Source: Tetragenococcus solitarius NBRC 100494
GTDB taxonomy: Bacteria > Bacillota > Bacilli > Lactobacillales > Enterococcaceae
Length of the DNA: 64,000 bases
NCBI RefSeq assembly: GCF_001544195.1
Contig: NZ_BCPY01000003.1
Location: 1-64,000, forward strand
Direction of reading: 5' to 3'
This document shows positions 46,443-54,100 of this stretch, piece after piece; position 1 is the stretch's first letter; every line of letters begins with the position of its first letter. Made by a program: the position numbers and the translations under genes. Below the pieces are notes generated by a model. It made no database searches, had not been told where the DNA came from, and was given only the letters and a program-made list of their open reading frames with translations.

Positions 46443-46994
46443 TTAAAACTTAGAAAATGGGATAAGCTCTCCCGGATACCTTCGCCCATCATTTAATGTT
46501 TTTTGCATCCAAATGACATCACACCAAGCATCGAATTTATATCCAACATGCAGGAAATAACCCACTTGTTTAAAAGCTTGATTTTGATGAAACTGCTTAC
46601 TTGGCTGATTACCAGCTGTAACGATTGATAACAAATTTACAACATTCTGTTTTTTCAACTGTTTTTCCAAGGCCATGTACAACGCTGAACCGATTCCCTT
46701 GTGAGCATTATCCTGTCCAACGTAAATACTCGTTCCTGCTGTTGATGCATAACAAGCTCGTGAATTATAAACGTTTGCGTACGCATAGCCTAAAATATTC
46801 CCTTGATAATCTTGGGCAACGTAATAAGGATAGTTTTGTAAGATCTTAGTAATACGTGTTGCAAATTCCGTTATGTCAGGTACAACTTGTTCCAAAGAAA
46901 TGGCCGTCTCAGTCACATAAGGCGTATAAACAGCTATTATCTGCTTTGCATCATCAGGTGTTGCTTTCCTAAGTATTAACTGACTTTCCATCAT
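46443..46994 (-). CDS. GNAT family N-acetyltransferase (phosphinothricin acetyltransferase-like)
   Basis: A 183-residue GNAT enzyme. Motif A with the acetyl-CoA loop is seen in VGQDNAHKGIGSALYMALEKQL (about 105-126, given in two parts: VGQDNAHKGIGSALY and MALEKQL). LRKATPDDAKQIIAVY at the N-terminus and VGYFLHVGYKFDAWCDVIWMQK at the C-terminus match the Pat/YwnH group, which acetylates small amines such as phosphinothricin or methionine sulfone. The true substrate is unknown. Either of two adjacent ATGs may start it. Confidence 0.85.
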   Translation of the reverse strand: MMESQLILRKATPDDAKQIIAVYTPYVTETAISLEQVVPDITEFATRITKILQNYPYYVAQDYQGNILGYAYANVYNSRACYASTAGTSIYVGQDNAHKGIGSALYMALEKQLKKQNVVNLLSIVTAGNQPSKQFHQNQAFKQVGYFLHVGYKFDAWCDVIWMQKTLNDGRRYPGELIPFSKF

Positions 46995-47012
46995 AAAACC
47001 TCCCTAAAAGAT

Positions 47013-47053
47013 AAAAACAGCTTGGTTTCTGTAAAAAGAAACCAAGCTGTTAT
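47013..47053 (-). terminator. Terminator of the rplU-prp-rpmA operon
   Basis: A perfect 15-bp stem (47016..47030 with 47037..47051), a 6-nt loop and a T tract on the minus strand, ten bases after the rpmA stop. Confidence 0.92.
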
Positions 47054-47061
47054 AGATTTAT

Positions 47062-47355
47062 TTATGCTTCTTGAGCAACTGGATAAACGGAAACTTTCTT
47101 TTTATCACGACCCAAACGTTCAAAACGAACAATGCCGTCAATTTTTGCAAATAGTGTATCGTCTCCGCCTTTACCAACATTTGCACCTGGATAAATTCTT
47201 GTACCACGTTGGCGATAAAGGATAGATCCACCAGTAACAGTTTGACCATCAGCGCGTTTAGCTCCTAAACGTTTTGATTCGGAGTCACGTCCGTTAGCTG
47301 TTGAACCGCCACCTTTTTTGTGTGCGAATAATTGTAGATTCATTGTCATCAACAT
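47062..47355 (-). CDS. rpmA: 50S ribosomal protein L27
   Basis: A 97-residue L27. The N-terminus [10 protein letters not shown] before [21 protein letters not shown] is the Firmicutes-type prepeptide, which Prp protease cuts between Phe and Ala to expose the tail that reaches the peptidyl-transferase centre. The ATG lies 8 bases after AAGGAGG. An upstream GTG overlaps the SD. It is third in the rplU-prp-rpmA operon. Confidence 0.97.
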   Translation of the reverse strand: MLMTMNLQLFAHKKGGGSTANGRDSESKRLGAKRADGQTVTGGSILYRQRGTRIYPGANVGKGGDDTLFAKIDGIVRFERLGRDKKKVSVYPVAQEA

Positions 47356-47375
47356 GTGATGCACCTCCTTAATGA

Positions 47376-47714
47376 TTAAATTGTTTCTAATTGAATATAA
47401 TCGTTATATTGTTCTTGAACAGACTGCATTCCCAGCAATAGATTTTCTAATAATATCTGTATAATATTGGATTGCTCTTGTGTGCTATTAGAGGGAAGCT
47501 CTACGTAAAGATAACCACCTTCATCTTCGTTTGATTTAACAATCGGCTTTACACCAGCCAACGAATCGATACCGTTCACCGTACTAATTGCTAAAACAGA
47601 AACTGCTGCACACACAATATCATTGCCATACTCGCCCGCATCTGCATGCCCTGTTATTTCATAGGAAATAATTCTTCCTGAACCATTTCGTTTAAAAGTG
47701 CCTTTAATCATCAT
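47376..47714 (-). CDS. prp: Ribosomal-processing cysteine protease Prp
   Basis: A 112-residue YsxB/Prp protein. The catalytic histidine is in [20 protein letters not shown] (His22 in this numbering) with the cysteine 12 residues later. It removes the N-terminal extension of L27 and is encoded between L21 and L27 in species that carry that extension. Sequence and neighbourhood agree. Confidence 0.95.
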   Translation of the reverse strand: MMIKGTFKRNGSGRIISYEITGHADAGEYGNDIVCAAVSVLAISTVNGIDSLAGVKPIVKSNEDEGGYLYVELPSNSTQEQSNIIQILLENLLLGMQSVQEQYNDYIQLETI

Positions 47715-47733
47715 AATCTCCAGCTTTATTTAA

Positions 47734-48042
47734 TTATGCATTGATTACATTAATCGTAACCTTAGTGTAAGGTTGACGATGTCCTTGCTTACGGTGTGAG
47801 CTTTTCTTAGGTTTGTATTTATAAGTGACAACCTTCTTTTCCTTGCCATGCTTATCTACTGTACCCTCAACACTTGCGCCTTCAACTAGCGGGCTACCAA
47901 CTTTTGTTGTTTCACCACCAACTAAAACAACTTCGTCAAAAGTTACTTTTTCCCCAGCTTCAGCATCTAATTTTTCGATGTAGATCGGTTGGTTTTCTTC
48001 AACTTTATATTGTTTTCCACCTGTTTTAATAATCGCGTACAT
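47734..48042 (-). CDS. rplU: 50S ribosomal protein L21
   Basis: A 102-residue L21, standard length. It starts [16 protein letters not shown] and ends with the rRNA-binding [19 protein letters not shown]. It is the first gene of the operon, behind a leader of about 110 bases. A consensus AAGGAGG site precedes the ATG. Confidence 0.97.
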   Translation of the reverse strand: MYAIIKTGGKQYKVEENQPIYIEKLDAEAGEKVTFDEVVLVGGETTKVGSPLVEGASVEGTVDKHGKEKKVVTYKYKPKKSSHRKQGHRQPYTKVTINVINA

Positions 48043-48155
48043 ACTTGTGCACCTCCTTGAATAATAAACTTAGACTCGCCATCCCAAGCGGCTATCATAG
48101 CACTTAAAACTTGCTCAGAGCGGTTGTAGCTGCGGAGAAGTCCACAATTACAACA
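48043..48155 (-). ncRNA. Probable ribosomal protein L21 leader
   Basis: The untranslated stretch between the promoter and rplU is about 110 bases and relatively GC-rich and paired compared with its flanks. It includes pairing segments around AGCGG/CCGCT (48087-48125). An L21 leader RNA is known at this position in low-GC Gram-positives. I could not check the fold against the family model. Confidence 0.5.
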
Positions 48156-48160
48156 TACTT

Positions 48161-48189
48161 ACTTTATCAAAAAGCTAGTTATTCGTCAA
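48161..48189 (-). promoter_or_regulatory. rplU operon promoter
   Basis: Minus strand TTGACG (48184..48189), exactly 17 bases, TAAAGT (48161..48166). It lies about 120 bases before rplU. From here to 48289 the sequence is AT-rich and holds nothing else I can name. Confidence 0.7.
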
Positions 48190-48289
48190 TGAAAAGTTGC
48201 AAAAAGACGTTTAACACGAATTGAAAAAGCTTAGTATTGTTTATAAAAAACATATTAATATTTCTTTTATTAACTATATACTAAATATT

Positions 48290-48874
48290 TTAAAAGTCTT
48301 CACTATCATAAGAAGCTAACCTTTCCCTTTCTGAATCGGAAAGAGAAGTAAAATGAAGCTCTTTTAATTTTATATTCTTTCATATTAAGTCTAACGAATT
48401 ATTTAAATCATTCTTCCTAGAACCAATATAATTATCGGTTAAAAATTCAAAACCAAAGTCACTATATAACTTTATAGCAGAAAAATTAACCGGATGAGTA
48501 TGCAAAATTATAGGAAAGTCCAGTTTAACTTCAGTTAAAACATAGGACAGTAATTGCCTGCCAACTCCTTTGTTGGCATATTGGTTAAACACTTTAAACC
48601 ATTGAATTGACCATAGTCCTGCACTAATTTTCCATAAAAAGCAAGTTCCTAGGATATTATTATTTACATCACAGATGACTTTACAAGCGTTTAAAAAGTC
48701 ATCTTTTCTATCAGAGAAAAAATTATTATAATATTCATCCACTATATAATAATAATCTTTTTTGTCCGCATAGGTATCAAAGTGAATTGTTTTCCATATT
48801 TCTATTTCCGATTCCTTTAAATTTCTAACAATATACTTTTTATCCAGTCCTTTAAAAGCTGACTTATTCAGTTT
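48290..48874 (-). pseudogene. Decayed GNAT acetyltransferase
   Basis: The minus-strand frame is open from 48874 and encodes a GNAT protein (KYIVRNLKESEIEIWKTIHF at the start, then NKGVGRQLLSYVL as the acetyl-CoA loop, then ILHTHPVNFSAIKLYSDFGFEFL). No ATG, GTG or TTG occurs in the first 44 codons, and no SD is placed for a rarer start. After a TGA at 48380..48382 the same frame continues with 29 protein-like codons (KELHFTSLSDSERERLASYD) to a TAA, as in related longer GNATs. Loss of the start plus an internal stop suggests a pseudogene. A shorter product from GTG 48742 is possible but would lack the first strands. Confidence 0.6.
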
Positions 48875-48994
48875 TTAACATAACATAAAAATATTATTAT
48901 CTTCCAATTTCACGCCCACCTTGATCCTTCCAGTTTTTCATAAAATACATTGATTATAAATATTATTTATAGAAAATTTGGCACATTTTTGACA

Positions 48995-49038
48995 CAAAAA
49001 AAGCGATAAGCAACTATAAATCAAGGCTTACCGCTTAT
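48995..49038 (-). terminator. Terminator after tRNA-Arg
   Basis: Arms 49001..49011 and 49026..49036 pair over 11 bases with one G-U in RNA, and the minus strand ends with seven T. It is 9 bases from the tRNA 3' end. Confidence 0.8.
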
Positions 49039-49044
49039 TACTAA

Positions 49045-49118
49045 CGTCACAGGAGGGATTCGAACCCCCGACCGTTCGCTTAGAAGGCGAATGCTCTATC
49101 CTACTGAGCTACTGTGAC
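49045..49118 (-). tRNA. tRNA-Arg(UCU)
   Basis: The minus strand folds as a complete cloverleaf. Acceptor arms are GTCACAG and CTGTGAC, with G as discriminator base. The D arm contains GCTC AGTAGGATA GAGC. The anticodon stem TTCGC/GCGAA encloses the loop CTTCTAA (anticodon TCT), and the T arm contains GGGGGTTCGAATCCC. CCA is not encoded. It reads AGA, a main arginine codon in AT-rich genomes. The 48875-49000 stretch beside it is AT-rich with no feature I can support. Confidence 0.97.
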
Positions 49119-49246
49119 AATGGTTTTGACAACAAAGATAATTATAGGAAAAGCTTTTGTTAATGTCAATTACTTTTTCATGTTTTCCAAATTCTTTCGT
49201 ATATTTTTCGAAATAACAACCCCATTTATTTTTCAAATTGTTTTAG

Positions 49247-49930
49247 TTAAAGAACCACTTCGTCTACTTCTTTAGTAATTAACATCACCCCATCGCCTAA
49301 TGGTACTAAAGAAGAGGTCAAATCTGGATGCTGATTCACAATATCTAAAAATTGATTTAGTTTTTTATGAATCCCTCGTTTACCTCGCGGAATTTCTTTT
49401 TCATCTTGCAGGATCGTTCCTCCTTGGAATACATCATCGACCATTAAAACGCCCTTTTTCTTTAATAAACGTAAACAATCAGGGAGAAATTCAATATATT
49501 TAGATTTTGCGCTATCCATAAAAATAAAGTCATAGCTTTCTTTTAGCGTGGGTAAAATATCGGCTGCTTGTCCTTCAAGTAAGGTGATTTTATCTTCCAA
49601 TTCTAAAAACTGGAAAGTTTCTTTTGCCTCTGCAATCATCTTGTCAAAACGGTCAATTGTCGTAACATGACCTTTATCTCCCACATATTGAGCCATCAAA
49701 CTCGCTGAAAAGCCAATCGCTGTACCTACTTCTAGGATCTGTTGTGGTTTCACTTGTCCGAGTAAAAAGCGCATAAATACCACTGTTTCATGCGGGATAA
49801 TGGGAACGCCTCGTTTATTGGCATTTTTTTCAATAATATCTAATTTTCCGCTTAACGACTTTTGCGCTGTACGCATGTAATCAACTAATTCTGGCTTAAC
49901 AACTGGTCGATGCATCATCTCATTTTGCAT
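49247..49930 (-). CDS. trmR: O-methyltransferase, YrrM/TrmR-like
   Basis: A 227-residue family-3 O-methyltransferase. SAM motif I is EVGTAIGFSASLMAQY (about 63-78), followed by VTTIDRFDKMIAEAKE, and the metal-binding aspartate is in YDFIFMDSAKSKY (about 132-144). The fold is that of catechol and caffeoyl-CoA methyltransferases. The B. subtilis homologue YrrM (TrmR) methylates 5-hydroxyuridine in tRNA wobble positions, so that role is likely but inferred. The ATG follows AAGGAGAAG. Confidence 0.82.
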   Translation of the reverse strand: MQNEMMHRPVVKPELVDYMRTAQKSLSGKLDIIEKNANKRGVPIIPHETVVFMRFLLGQVKPQQILEVGTAIGFSASLMAQYVGDKGHVTTIDRFDKMIAEAKETFQFLELEDKITLLEGQAADILPTLKESYDFIFMDSAKSKYIEFLPDCLRLLKKKGVLMVDDVFQGGTILQDEKEIPRGKRGIHKKLNQFLDIVNQHPDLTSSLVPLGDGVMLITKEVDEVVL

Positions 49931-50036
49931 GTTTTCTTCTCCTTATTTTTCGCTTTTTTCATTATACGAATTTCTATACAAACTTGCAATCTTTTCTCAG
50001 TTTTCTCTTGCTTTTTTCCTTATTTCCTATTAATCT

Positions 50037-50236
50037 TAAATCAACGATTGGATTAGTAGTAAAAACATGCTCTTTTAGAGAACCAAAGCTAGGCTGAAAC
50101 TTTGGTGCCCCTGTCTTTATGAACCTGCCAATAAGAAGAACGGGTTAGAGCCCTTATCCTTTTTAAGCTGGATTACATAAAGTAATCAACAAAGGTGGTA
50201 CCGCGAAATACACGCATTTCGTCCTTTTTTTAGGAT
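50037..50236 (+). promoter_or_regulatory. T-box leader of proS
   Basis: Ahead of proS there is a T-box leader with stem I sequence around 50080-50150 and the antiterminator core AAAGGTGGTACCGCG (50191..50205). A terminator CGAAAT/ATTTCG with a seven-T run (about 50203-50231) follows. A CCU in GAACCTGCC (about 50124-50132) is a candidate proline specifier, consistent with the gene it controls. The 49931-50036 part holds no other feature I can name. Confidence 0.9.
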
Positions 50237-50267
50237 GAGATGTTTTTTTATTTGGAGGAGGAAAACG

Positions 50268-51704
50268 ATGACAGAACAAAAAAATGATTTTACCCAGTGG
50301 TATTTACAAACCGTGCAACAAGCCGAACTAATGTCTTATTCGGCGGTGAGAGGATCGATTATTTTCCGCCCAGACGGTTATGAATTGTGGGAACATATCC
50401 AGGAAGAATTCAATAAATATTTAAAAAAAGAAAATATTCGTAACGCATATTTCCCCATGTTGATTCCACAAAGCTTTTTCATGAAAGAAGCAGACCATGT
50501 GGAAGGTTTTGCGCCTGAAATTCCATGGGTCACTGAAGTAGGTGATGAAAAATTAGAAGAACCTTTAGGACTACGCCCTACTTCAGAAACAACGATTGGT
50601 AATGCATTTTCTGATTGGATTAATTCCTATCGCGATCTTCCATACGAAATCAATCAATGGGCCAATGTTTTTCGTTGGGAAAAGAAAACTTTGCCTTTTT
50701 TACGTACTTCTGAATTTTTATGGCAAGAAGGACACACCGCTCATGCAACGCAAGAAGAGGCACACGAGCGTACAATGAATGTCTTAGATGAATACGCTCG
50801 ACTTTGCGAAGAGTTTTTAGCAATTCCAGTTTATAAGGGGCAAAAGACGGATTCTGAGCGTTTTGCCGGCGCTGTTGATACCTATTCTGTCGAAGCGATG
50901 ATGCAAGATGGCAAAGCTGTGCAGGCCGGTACCTCGCATTATATGGGAACCAATTTCGCTGAGGCTTTTGACATCACTTATTTAAATAAAGAAAACCAAC
51001 ACGTCTATGCTCATACGACTTCTTGGGGCGCTTCTACACGCCTTATTGGTGCTTTGATTATGACTCATGGCGATCAAAATGGGCTTGTTTTGCCACCTAC
51101 TGTCGCACCCAACCAAGTGGTTCTAATGCCAGTAGGACCTTGGAAGAAAAATCCTGGCGTTATGGAAAAACTAGATGAAATTTTCAGTGATCTAAAAGAA
51201 GCGGGCTATCGTGTACGTATGGATGATAATGACAACACTCCAGGCTATAAATTTAATGAATGGGAATTAAAAGGGGCTTGCATCCGCATTGAATGTGGTC
51301 CACGTGATATCGAAAACGGTCATGTGATGGTTAAAAGCCGTGATTTAGCAGACAAGCAAAAAGTGCCATTTGAACAAATCCATCATTTTGTAGCTGAAGA
51401 ACTTGCTGCTATGACGCCACGTTTATTAGAAAAAGCGAAAAAACGTATAAAAGAAAATGAATATTACAATGTTGATACCTTAGAAGAATTAAAAACTCAT
51501 ATTGATACTTGTCAAAAAGAAGGAAAGCCTGCCGGGTTTGTATTAGTTGGTTGGGATGGTACTGAAGAAACAGAAGAAGCAATCAAAGAAGAGACCGGCT
51601 TTACGACTCGCAATATTCCTTTTGAAGCGCCTGTTAAAAAAGAGAAGGACATTGTTAGTGGAAAACCTGCAAAACATACTGTTTGGATTGCTCGCGCTTA
51701 TTAA
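50268..51704 (+). CDS. proS: Prolyl-tRNA synthetase, short (archaeal/eukaryotic-like) form
   Basis: A 478-residue class II synthetase. Motif 2 is in the WANVFRWEKKTLPFLRTSEFLWQEG stretch (about 135-160) and motif 3 further on. The C-terminal zinc-like domain of this group ends with the conserved IARAY. It lacks the editing insertion (INS) domain of the about 570-residue bacterial ProRS usual in enterococci. It charges tRNA-Pro. The ATG used follows GGAGGAGG. A T-box leader controls it. A second, bacterial-type proS could exist elsewhere in the genome. Confidence 0.93.
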   Translation: MTEQKNDFTQWYLQTVQQAELMSYSAVRGSIIFRPDGYELWEHIQEEFNKYLKKENIRNAYFPMLIPQSFFMKEADHVEGFAPEIPWVTEVGDEKLEEPLGLRPTSETTIGNAFSDWINSYRDLPYEINQWANVFRWEKKTLPFLRTSEFLWQEGHTAHATQEEAHERTMNVLDEYARLCEEFLAIPVYKGQKTDSERFAGAVDTYSVEAMMQDGKAVQAGTSHYMGTNFAEAFDITYLNKENQHVYAHTTSWGASTRLIGALIMTHGDQNGLVLPPTVAPNQVVLMPVGPWKKNPGVMEKLDEIFSDLKEAGYRVRMDDNDNTPGYKFNEWELKGACIRIECGPRDIENGHVMVKSRDLADKQKVPFEQIHHFVAEELAAMTPRLLEKAKKRIKENEYYNVDTLEELKTHIDTCQKEGKPAGFVLVGWDGTEETEEAIKEETGFTTRNIPFEAPVKKEKDIVSGKPAKHTVWIARAY

Positions 51705-51713
51705 AGTTTACTA

Positions 51714-51751
51714 AAAAAGGAAGTTAACCATCGGGCTAACTTCCTTTTTGT
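51714..51751 (+). terminator. Intrinsic terminator after proS
   Basis: GGAAGTTA pairs with TAACTTCC around a 10-nt loop that can pair further, followed by five T then GTTTT. Confidence 0.85.
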
Positions 51752-51927
51752 TTTATTTCTAGTGAAGGGGCATAAATCAACCGGACTTCTGTCTTATAAT
51801 CACCAATCGGACAAAAGTAGTACTCCTTTATTTCCAATCCCCATAAATTTAAACTGTATAAACGACTGTTTTTCTCTTCGAATCAAGGTTCAATAAAATT
51901 ACAAAAAATTCTCTTTACGAGTTGCTC
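51736..51927 (-). pseudogene. Possible protein-coding remnant downstream of the aldo/keto reductase gene
   Basis: In the same frame as the reductase, after its TAA, the minus strand reads EQLVKRIFCNFIEP, a TGA, then 48 protein-like codons (FEEKNSRLYSLNLWGLEIKE, YYFCPIGDYKTEVRLIYAPS) to a TAG at 51736. The TGA may replace a tryptophan codon. No start codon or SD is visible. I do not recognise a family. It may be the C-terminal scrap of a lost gene, or chance. Confidence 0.3.
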
Positions 51928-52770
51928 TTAAATAATCGCTAGTGGTTGTTTTTTTGTTGGTTTAGGAAATTCTTCATCCAGCTGTTTAACTTCTGTTTCT
52001 GATAATTGAATGCCAGCCGCTTTAACGTTCTCAATGACATGCTCAGCATTACTTGATTGAGGGATTGCTAAGGTTTGGTCGTAGCGAATGCTCCAAGCTA
52101 ATAAGATTTGAAAAATGGTCGCTTGATGGTTTTCAGCTATTTGTTGCAGACTTTTATTCCTAGTTAAGTTGGCACCTAAACTGTCTCCTTCAGCAATTGG
52201 GGCGTAGGCGATTAACGGAAGTTGCTTTTCTTTCATAAAGGGAAATAAATCAAATTCAATTCCGCGTTCTCCTAGATTGTAAAGTACTTGATTGGCTTGA
52301 CAATACTGCCCATTTTCTTTTTCATACATTTCTTTTAGATCTTTTACATCAAAATTAGAAACGCCCCACGCCTTGATCTTTCCTGCTTTTTTTGCTTCTT
52401 CCAGCGCCTCAATTGTTTCTTCAATAGGAACATTTCCTGTCCAATGAAGTAAATAAAGATCCAAATAATCCGTCGCTAACCGTTTTAAGCTATTTTCTAG
52501 ACTAATAGGGAGTTGTTTTTTGGAAGCATTCCAAGGATACACTTTAGAAATTAAAAACAAATCTTCCCGGTTAAAAGGTCGAATAGCTTCGCCCACCAGA
52601 AGTTCTGAGCCCCCTTCTCCATACATTTCCGCTGTATCGATCGCTGTTGCTCCGTATTCAATTCCTGTCCTTAAAGCTTTTATTTCTTGGTCTTTTTTAT
52701 TTTTATTTTCGCCCATATGCCAAGTACCTAATCCAATTGGAAAAAGTTCTTTTTGATGAATATTCACCAT
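51928..52770 (-). CDS. Aldo/keto reductase
   Basis: A 280-residue TIM-barrel NADPH-dependent oxidoreductase. The catalytic tetrad is visible: Asp and Tyr in AIDTAEMYG (about 43-51), Lys in FLISKVYPW (about 75) and His in YLLHWTG (about 108). WGVSNFDVKDL and IPQSSNAEHVIENV complete the cofactor site. It likely reduces small aldehydes or ketones. The physiological substrate is unknown. The SD is weak and far from the first ATG, so the start could be the ATG or the following GTG. Confidence 0.88.
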   Translation of the reverse strand: MVNIHQKELFPIGLGTWHMGENKNKKDQEIKALRTGIEYGATAIDTAEMYGEGGSELLVGEAIRPFNREDLFLISKVYPWNASKKQLPISLENSLKRLATDYLDLYLLHWTGNVPIEETIEALEEAKKAGKIKAWGVSNFDVKDLKEMYEKENGQYCQANQVLYNLGERGIEFDLFPFMKEKQLPLIAYAPIAEGDSLGANLTRNKSLQQIAENHQATIFQILLAWSIRYDQTLAIPQSSNAEHVIENVKAAGIQLSETEVKQLDEEFPKPTKKQPLAII

Positions 52771-52824
52771 AGCCGCTTCATTTTCTTCCTTTCTTCTTTG
52801 AAAACCTACTTATCTAAACTATTT

Positions 52825-53829
52825 TTAATAAATTAAATCAAACAATTCTTCATTTTCCATATCACCAAAATATTTTTTGACGTCAATAGCATCGACGGCT
52901 TCTTTTAATGCTTCTTTTTCATAACGTGTGCCAATGAGTTGATTTTCTACATCTTCGATATCACCTAGTCCAAAAAAGTCACCATAAATTTTAGCATTAG
53001 TAATTTTACCTTCTTGGACATTTAAACGTATATCAATTGAACCGATGGAAAAACGTTGATAACGTTCAATATTAAATTCAGGTGAATGTCCATAATTCCA
53101 GTCCCAGTTGCCATAATATTTATCGGTATATCCTTTGATATGTTTCCAGTCGTCATCTGTTAACTCGTAAGTGTTCACTTCATCTACCGAATCTACACCA
53201 AAAATTTTCAATAAAATTTCTTCTCTAAATTCTTCTGTGGTCATATCTTGATTCTCTTTTGGTAAGAAGGGCCTAATATTAGTAACGCGTGAGCGAATAG
53301 ACTTAATTCCTTTAGATTCAATTTTGTCTTTACGTACTTTTAAAGCCTTGGTAACTTCATCTTTGTCACTATCAAGCATTAAAGTCCCGTGAGCATACAT
53401 TCTTCCATTGGTAGAATACATCGCATTTCCCGAAAACTTCATATCGTCAATGACTAAGTCGTTACGCCCTTTAAGATGAGCGTTTGTCACTCCCATATCG
53501 TGAAGGGCTTTTATTACTGGCTCAGTAAATTTGGCAAAGTTTCTGAAAGAATTCCCATCATCTGGAGTAATAAAACTATAATTTAAATTTCCTAAGTCAT
53601 GATAAACAGCTCCTCCACCACTAAGTCGTCGAACTACATGAATTCCTTGTTCATCCACGTACTTTTGATTAATTTCTTCAAAAGTATTCTGATTACGACC
53701 GATAATAATAGATGGTTCATTAATATAAAACAACAGAATCGGTTCGTCTGTTTTCATATTATCAAGTAAATAATTTTCAATTGCTAAATTCACTCTGGGA
53801 TCATTGTTCTCATTTGGTACATAAATCAT
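52825..53829 (-). CDS. lplA: Lipoate-protein ligase A
   Basis: A 334-residue LplA that adenylates lipoate and attaches it to lysines of pyruvate dehydrogenase and related E2 domains. Signature features are IIGRNQNTFEEIN near residue 41, VVRRLSGGGAVYHDLGNLNYSF near 69 (given as VVRRLSGGGAVYH and DLGNLNYSF) and DLVIDDMKFSGNAM near 125. A C-terminal accessory domain begins near residue 250. It has AAGGAGG upstream and stands alone. Confidence 0.93.
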   Translation of the reverse strand: MIYVPNENNDPRVNLAIENYLLDNMKTDEPILLFYINEPSIIIGRNQNTFEEINQKYVDEQGIHVVRRLSGGGAVYHDLGNLNYSFITPDDGNSFRNFAKFTEPVIKALHDMGVTNAHLKGRNDLVIDDMKFSGNAMYSTNGRMYAHGTLMLDSDKDEVTKALKVRKDKIESKGIKSIRSRVTNIRPFLPKENQDMTTEEFREEILLKIFGVDSVDEVNTYELTDDDWKHIKGYTDKYYGNWDWNYGHSPEFNIERYQRFSIGSIDIRLNVQEGKITNAKIYGDFFGLGDIEDVENQLIGTRYEKEALKEAVDAIDVKKYFGDMENEELFDLIY

Positions 53830-53959
53830 GCAAAATTCCTCCTTATTTGTGCATTTTCAGTATAACATGTTATCTAATGGACAACGAATAAAAAGTTTTT
53901 CTTTTTTTATTCGCCTTGTATATAAAAAGACAAACACAAAAGGCATTATAACTTATTTT

Positions 53960-53988
53960 TTGCTTTTTAATAAAAAAATGAATATATA
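53960..53988 (+). promoter_or_regulatory. Candidate nrdDG promoter
   Basis: TTGCTT (53960..53965), 17 bases, TATATA (53983..53988). The -10 touches the first NrdR box. A second possible -10 (TATAAAAT) lies at 54001. Confidence 0.4.
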
Positions 53989-54002
53989 CAATATATAGTG
54001 TA
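53987..54002 (+). promoter_or_regulatory. NrdR box 1
   Basis: TACAATATATAGTGTA fits the NrdR consensus (acaCwATATATwGtgt type) as a near-palindrome. It overlaps the probable -10. Confidence 0.7.
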
Positions 54003-54027
54003 TAAAATAATATTTTTAAAAATAAAG

Positions 54028-54043
54028 TACAATATATTGTTGA
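54028..54043 (+). promoter_or_regulatory. NrdR box 2
   Basis: TACAATATATTGTTGA, 41 bases (about four helical turns) after box 1. Paired boxes in helical phase are how NrdR represses ribonucleotide reductase genes. Confidence 0.65.
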
Positions 54044-54100
54044 ATTTTCATTTGTGATAACTTATGATAATAGTTGAACAAGAAAAAGGAGTTGGTAATT

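Noticed and set aside
49045..49118. tRNA-Arg as an integration site of a mobile element
   Set aside because: No integrase, repeated tRNA end or phage gene is present on either side.
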